The position numbers and the translations under genes are program-made. From contig CAZPOP010000015.1 of NCBI GenBank assembly GCA_964588305.1, positions 1-64,000 on the forward strand: a stretch of DNA of 64,000 bases, read 5' to 3'. The notes under the pieces are model-generated. The model was given only the letters and a program-made list of their open reading frames with translations. It had not been told where the DNA came from and made no database searches. Source of the DNA: SM1-73 sp964588305. GTDB taxonomy: Bacteria > Zixibacteria > MSB-5A5 > SM1-73. Numbering within the stretch: position 1 is the stretch's first letter; each line of letters opens with the position of its first letter. Of this stretch, positions 61,086-64,000 are shown piece by piece.

Positions 61086-61297
61086 TTGCGTCTGGATGCG
61101 TTTGCACTTGGAAATGCCGAGGCGATAAGTTCTTCAGTTCCTAATACTGGGAGTTACAGCCGTTAAAAGCCGATCATGCATTAATTTTAAGGTTGGTAGA
61201 CTCAGCTATAAGTGCCTGGCAAACACAAAGATTAAAAAAGTTCTTTAAAACCCATTCAATCTTACGTATTAATGTTAAATTAAACTAAGGAGGCACT
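61086..61297. other. Upstream region of the HTH/HEPN cassette
   Basis: 212 bases, increasingly AT-rich toward the cassette. It should contain the promoter; I see no convincing -35/-10 pair. A near-perfect ribosome-binding site (TAAGGAGG) ends it. Confidence 0.4.
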
Positions 61298-61552
61298 ATG
61301 ACGAAAGAAAAGTCACAAATGAATATGGAGGAAGTAACGAGGAGGCTGGATGTAATCATCTATTTGCTTTTGGAACAAAAGCGCCAGGCAGGAATGTCCA
61401 CTAGACATATAATCAAAGAATTGACAACTCTTGGATTGAAAGATTGGGAAGTTGCCAAGATTCTAGGAAAGACAAGAAGTTACGTGTCCAGTGAAATAAC
61501 ATTAATTAAGAAATCCAGCAAGAAAGAAGGGAGTGATAAGAGTGAAGGATGA
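61298..61552 (+). CDS. Small helix-turn-helix protein (family A, copy 1)
   Basis: An 84-residue protein starting at an ATG with AAGGAGG six bases upstream. An N-terminal helix (EEVTRRLDVIIYLLLEQKRQ) precedes a helix-turn-helix like sigma-70 region 4: LTTLGLKDWEVAKILGKTRSYVSSEITLIKK. It is homologous to the next protein (family A). The basic tail KSSKKEGSDKSEG is probably flexible. First gene of a five-gene overlapping operon. It may autoregulate the operon or bind DNA with its partners. No named family recognised. Confidence 0.75.
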   Translation: MTKEKSQMNMEEVTRRLDVIIYLLLEQKRQAGMSTRHIIKELTTLGLKDWEVAKILGKTRSYVSSEITLIKKSSKKEGSDKSEG

Positions 61553-61799
61553 AGTAGGATACAGAATCATAGAGAGGTTGAATCTGCTCGTTAAACTAAG
61601 TGCGTTGAATCTTCTTAAGGATAAAGAATTCAAAGAACAAGTAAGGGTTCTGTCGGATATAGGCTTACAACCAAAGGAGATTGCGGAAATCCTTGGGAAA
61701 ACGCCCAATAACGTGAGAGTTACGCTCTCTATGATCAGAAAAGGAGAAAGGAGAAAGGAGAAAACCACCAAAAACGGCAAGCCAATCCAGAGGAGATGA
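61533..61799 (+). CDS. Small helix-turn-helix protein (family A, copy 2)
   Basis: An 88-residue protein with a GTG start that overlaps the previous gene by 20 bases; a second GTG at 61542 is possible. VGYRIIERLNLLVKLSALNLL is followed by LSDIGLQPKEIAEILGKTPNNVRVTLSMIRK, the same helix-turn-helix pattern as the upstream protein (both LGKT-xxV). The C-terminus is strongly basic (GERRKEKTTKNGKPIQRR). Its stop overlaps the next ATG (ATGA), which suggests translational coupling. Confidence 0.72.
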   Translation: MIRVKDEVGYRIIERLNLLVKLSALNLLKDKEFKEQVRVLSDIGLQPKEIAEILGKTPNNVRVTLSMIRKGERRKEKTTKNGKPIQRR

Positions 61800-62170
61800 G
61801 GAAAATGAATAATGATAAGGTGATTGACATCTTAAAAGAGATGTTGAAATGGCAGAAGTTGCACGGCAGGGAAATTCTAAAGAATAAACTGGCAAATGAA
61901 GACTTATTTTCAAATGAAAAGGAAATTCGTGTTTATTATCATAGTGATGGGGACAAAAGTAGTAGGGAAATAGGAAAACTAGTGAACGTTAGTCACGCAA
62001 CCATCCAGAATTTATGGAAGAAGTGGGTTGATGCTGGGCTAGTAGAGCCCACAGAGAAGTACGGTGGTGGGCGATGTAAGAGATTGTTTAGCTTAGACGA
62101 TCTTGGTCTAGAACTGCCCAAGATTAAAAACCATGGTGAACAAAATGATAAACAAAAAAATAATGAGTGA
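61796..62170 (+). CDS. Helix-turn-helix protein (family B, copy 1)
   Basis: A 124-residue protein. Helices MNNDKVIDILKEMLKWQK and KEIRVYYHSDGDKSSREIGKLV lead to a recognition helix NVSHATIQNLWKKWVDAGLVEP and a C-terminal beta/acidic part (CKRLFSLDDLGLELPK). It is clearly paralogous to the last gene of the cassette (SDGKESTNGISKKL...VSHMTVYNYWKRWFATGLVIP). The winged-helix-like layout suggests DNA binding. Its 3-prime end overlaps the HEPN gene. Confidence 0.75.
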   Translation: MRKMNNDKVIDILKEMLKWQKLHGREILKNKLANEDLFSNEKEIRVYYHSDGDKSSREIGKLVNVSHATIQNLWKKWVDAGLVEPTEKYGGGRCKRLFSLDDLGLELPKIKNHGEQNDKQKNNE

Positions 62171-62885
62171 ATTAACAAATAGAAAACCTCGATCTACAAT
62201 TTACAGACTGATAAATGAAATTAGAAAAGCAAATTACAAATTGACGACCGAGGACGCTGCTTATGTTCTTGCCGGCGAGTTAGGGATAGACATTGCCAAA
62301 CATCTGTCAAATGGGCAACTGCAGAGACTTCCAAGCACTTCCGCCGAAATCAAAATAATTGAAACGAAATCTAAAGCAATATCAAAAACATTTCAGCTAA
62401 AGATTAAAGACATTCGGGCGAATATACCATTTTTAGAGAAAAAGGTGGTCCGAGATTGCCAAAAAATGATAGATATATATATGTCATTGTACTTGCTTGA
62501 AAATTCAATAAGATTCTTTATTTTGTCTACGCTCGGGAGGGAATATCCATCAGAGAACTGGTGGCATGAAAAAGTTCCTAAGCCAGTTAGAGACAGGGTT
62601 GAGGACAGGAAGAAAAAGGAGAACGAAAACAGATGGCATGCAAAAAGGGGCGATCACAACATTCATTATACAGCTTTTGGAGACCTGAAAGATATAATTA
62701 TTAAGAATTGGAATGTCTTTGGAAGGTGCTTCCCAAGCCAGCTTTGGATCCAAAGCAAACTGGCAGAACTAGAGCTTTCACGCAACATTATTGCTCATAA
62801 CAATCCCTTGCCACAAGATGAAATACAGAGAATCAAGCTTTACTTTAGAGACTGGACAAAACAAATCAGAGAGGATTCAAAATGA
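62163..62885 (+). CDS. HEPN-domain protein, Swt1-like
   Basis: 240 residues from the ATG at 62163 (MSELTNRKPRSTIYRL), overlapping the upstream stop by eight bases; in-frame ATGs at 62133 and 62145 would add up to ten residues. The C-terminal half is a HEPN-type helical bundle: YLLENSIRFFILSTLG, ENWWHEKVPKPVRDRVEDRKKKE, FGDLKDIIIKNWNVFG, QLWIQSKLAELELSRNIIAHNNPLP. RNIIAH is the Rx4H RNase motif of catalytically competent HEPN proteins. The best resemblance I can name is the Swt1-type HEPN. A ribonuclease toxin or effector role is inferred. Family placement is by eye. Confidence 0.7.
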   Translation: MSELTNRKPRSTIYRLINEIRKANYKLTTEDAAYVLAGELGIDIAKHLSNGQLQRLPSTSAEIKIIETKSKAISKTFQLKIKDIRANIPFLEKKVVRDCQKMIDIYMSLYLLENSIRFFILSTLGREYPSENWWHEKVPKPVRDRVEDRKKKENENRWHAKRGDHNIHYTAFGDLKDIIIKNWNVFGRCFPSQLWIQSKLAELELSRNIIAHNNPLPQDEIQRIKLYFRDWTKQIREDSK

Positions 62886-63199
62886 ATGACGATATCCTGG
62901 AGGAATTAAAAGAACAAACCAAATGGCTTAGATTTTTGGCCGTGCCACAGTTGAAAAAGGTCATAGAACAAACTCTGACAACTAAAGAGCAAAAAAGGAT
63001 TTATGATCTTTCTGACGGCAAAGAAAGCACTAACGGCATATCAAAAAAACTGTTGGCAGAAGGAATTAAAGTTAGTCATATGACGGTGTACAATTATTGG
63101 AAAAGGTGGTTTGCCACAGGCCTCGTTATCCCAAGTGAAAGATATGCTGGGAGGTTTGAGAAGATTATAGCTTTAAAGGATTTGAATATCGAAGTATGA
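62882..63199 (+). CDS. Helix-turn-helix protein (family B, copy 2)
   Basis: A 105-residue protein whose ATG overlaps the HEPN stop (ATGA). N-terminal helix MNDDILEELKEQTKWLRFLAV, then TTKEQKRIYDLSDGKESTNGISKKLL and the recognition region VSHMTVYNYWKRWFATGLVIPSERYAG. It is a paralogue of the gene at 61796. Last gene of the cassette, 26 bases before the convergent glycosyltransferase stop. Confidence 0.75.
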   Translation: MNDDILEELKEQTKWLRFLAVPQLKKVIEQTLTTKEQKRIYDLSDGKESTNGISKKLLAEGIKVSHMTVYNYWKRWFATGLVIPSERYAGRFEKIIALKDLNIEV

Positions 63200-63225
63200 A
63201 TCCCTGGATGCATCGGGACAATGTG

Positions 63226-64000
63226 CTACAAGGTAGCCTTTCTGTCGACATGTGACTCTCGACGTACAAGTGTCCAGAATTCTTCTTCGACAGCTTTCAT
63301 GTTATCTTCCCAGATGCCTTTTTCCTTAGTAGCGGAAATGTTCTTCTCTCTGAAATCGCTCCAATCGGTGAATTCCTCTATTGCATAAACAATCTGTTTT
63401 GCCAGAGCATGGTGGTTAGAAATAGGAAAAACGAATCCATTCTTTTTGTCCTCTATCCATTCCCGGTTGCCCGGAATGTCGGTTACTATGGGAACAAACC
63501 CCAAGGCCATAGCTTCCAAAAGCGAAACCGAGGTGGAGTCAGATAAAGATGTTGATAGGTATATATCAGATTCCTTATAACAATCTATTAGTTCTTTTCG
63601 TGAAAGCTCCCCTTTGAATTCCACTTGTTGCTCCACTTCCAAATCCCTGGCCAGTCTCATCAGTTTCTTCTTTTGCGATCCCTCTCCTACTATCACAAAT
63701 CTTACTTTTCTTTCTGCTTGCTTTATCACCAAAGGAACAGCTTTCAGAAGGGTAGCAAGGTCATAAACCGGCTCCAGTCGTCTGTTGCTCAAGATCACAA
63801 AGGTTTTGTTCTCATCCCGGAACGACAAATCAGACTTTCGCTTTTCCCCTTCAAAAACCAGTTCCCTATCAACTCCCATGGGACTTTGAATCACCTTTTT
63901 TTCATCCACACCTAAGTCCAAAACTGCCTGAGTGAGAATCCTTGCGTCTGTGGTTATCAGGTCTGCTTTGCCCAGCACATACTTCGCCCTCAGCCTGTGC
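63226..64000 (-). CDS. Glycosyltransferase family 4, 5-prime end beyond the window
   Basis: A partial GT-B glycosyltransferase; the frame stays open to base 64000 (HRLRAKYVLGKADLITTDA), so the N-terminal domain lies outside. The C-terminal domain is clear: FVILSNRRLEPVYDLATLLKAVPLV, VRFVIVGEGSQKKKLMRLA, VEFKGELSRKELIDCYKESDIYLSTSLSDSTSVSLLEAMALGFVPIVTDIPGNREWI. The Glu of LLEAMALG corresponds to the donor-binding EX7E-type region. It probably transfers a sugar in surface-glycan assembly, consistent with gmhA and the flippase at 14-17 kb. Confidence 0.88.
   Translation of the reverse strand, partial: HRLRAKYVLGKADLITTDARILTQAVLDLGVDEKKVIQSPMGVDRELVFEGEKRKSDLSFRDENKTFVILSNRRLEPVYDLATLLKAVPLVIKQAERKVRFVIVGEGSQKKKLMRLARDLEVEQQVEFKGELSRKELIDCYKESDIYLSTSLSDSTSVSLLEAMALGFVPIVTDIPGNREWIEDKKNGFVFPISNHHALAKQIVYAIEEFTDWSDFREKNISATKEKGIWEDNMKAVEEEFWTLVRRESHVDRKATL

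Noticed and set aside
60484..63225. CRISPR array or phage integration near the HTH/HEPN cassette
   Set aside because: No regularly spaced direct repeats, no integrase and no tRNA are present here.
1..64000. tRNA and rRNA genes
   Set aside because: I looked for tRNA arm patterns in the intergenic gaps and saw none; no rRNA sequence is recognisable.

Overview
The window reads as a chromosomal scaffold (one internal 100-N gap) of an uncultured bacterium, most likely of the FCB superphylum; candidate division Zixibacteria or a related candidate phylum is my best guess. The evidence is the mixture of secreted proteins ending in paired dockerin-like calcium repeats (GD.N.DG..D..D..YL.NYLFLGG), one protein with a C-terminal FlgD-like/type-IX-type sorting module (YQNYPNPFNP), lipoproteins of the C-SEDKS-NP type, and a bacterial geranylgeranylglyceryl-phosphate synthase. 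No rRNA or tRNA gene was seen.

Layout. 0.4-2 kb: two paralogous lipoproteins. 2.1-4.1 kb: a GGDEF protein and a Xer recombinase. 4.2-11.2 kb (minus): a ribosomal/envelope operon rplM-rpsI-rpsB-tsf-pyrH-frr-uppS-cdsA, followed by a UbiA-type prenyltransferase, with a good promoter just before rplM. 11.2-14 kb: a mostly non-coding stretch and a cohesin-like/dockerin secreted protein. 14.3-17.5 kb (minus): a flippase, gmhA and a GGGP synthase. 17.7-26.1 kb (minus): a conserved housekeeping block pgsA-pgpA-cinA-thpR-recA-recX-trmO-alaS. 26.5-28.2 kb: a Tat-exported CrtI/RetSat-like FAD enzyme. 28.5-31.8 kb: a large nuclease-NACHT-HEAT-repeat protein that looks like a bacterial NLR-type defence gene. 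32.1-36.8 kb (minus): an efflux operon like E. coli ybhGFSR with ybhF split into two genes. 37.3-41.2 kb (plus): two DUF3857/transglutaminase paralogues, one lacking the catalytic cysteine. 41.4-45.1 kb (minus): a phosphodiesterase, radical SAM and flippase-like operon. 45.7-54.7 kb (minus): secreted proteins (double papain-like/dockerin protein, subtilase/dockerin protein, a beta-repeat protein with a sorting tail) and a THEP1 NTPase. 55.1-59.4 kb (minus): lipA-ogt, a metallo-beta-lactamase-fold hydrolase, a PHP phosphatase and a YprB-like nuclease. 59.5 kb: a thioredoxin reductase. 60.6-61.1 kb: two gene remnants. 61.3-63.2 kb: an AT-rich, tightly overlapping five-gene cassette of four small helix-turn-helix proteins around a HEPN protein. 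63.2-64 kb: a glycosyltransferase that runs off the end.

The most unusual items are the HTH/HEPN cassette (an unrecognised operon with toxin- or defence-like features), the nuclease-NACHT-HEAT gene, the co-occurrence of a GGGP synthase and a UbiA prenyltransferase (possible archaeal-type ether-lipid steps), and several families of small intergenic inverted repeats in which paired copies differ by compensatory base changes.

All identifications come from reading motifs and translations; no database search was run.
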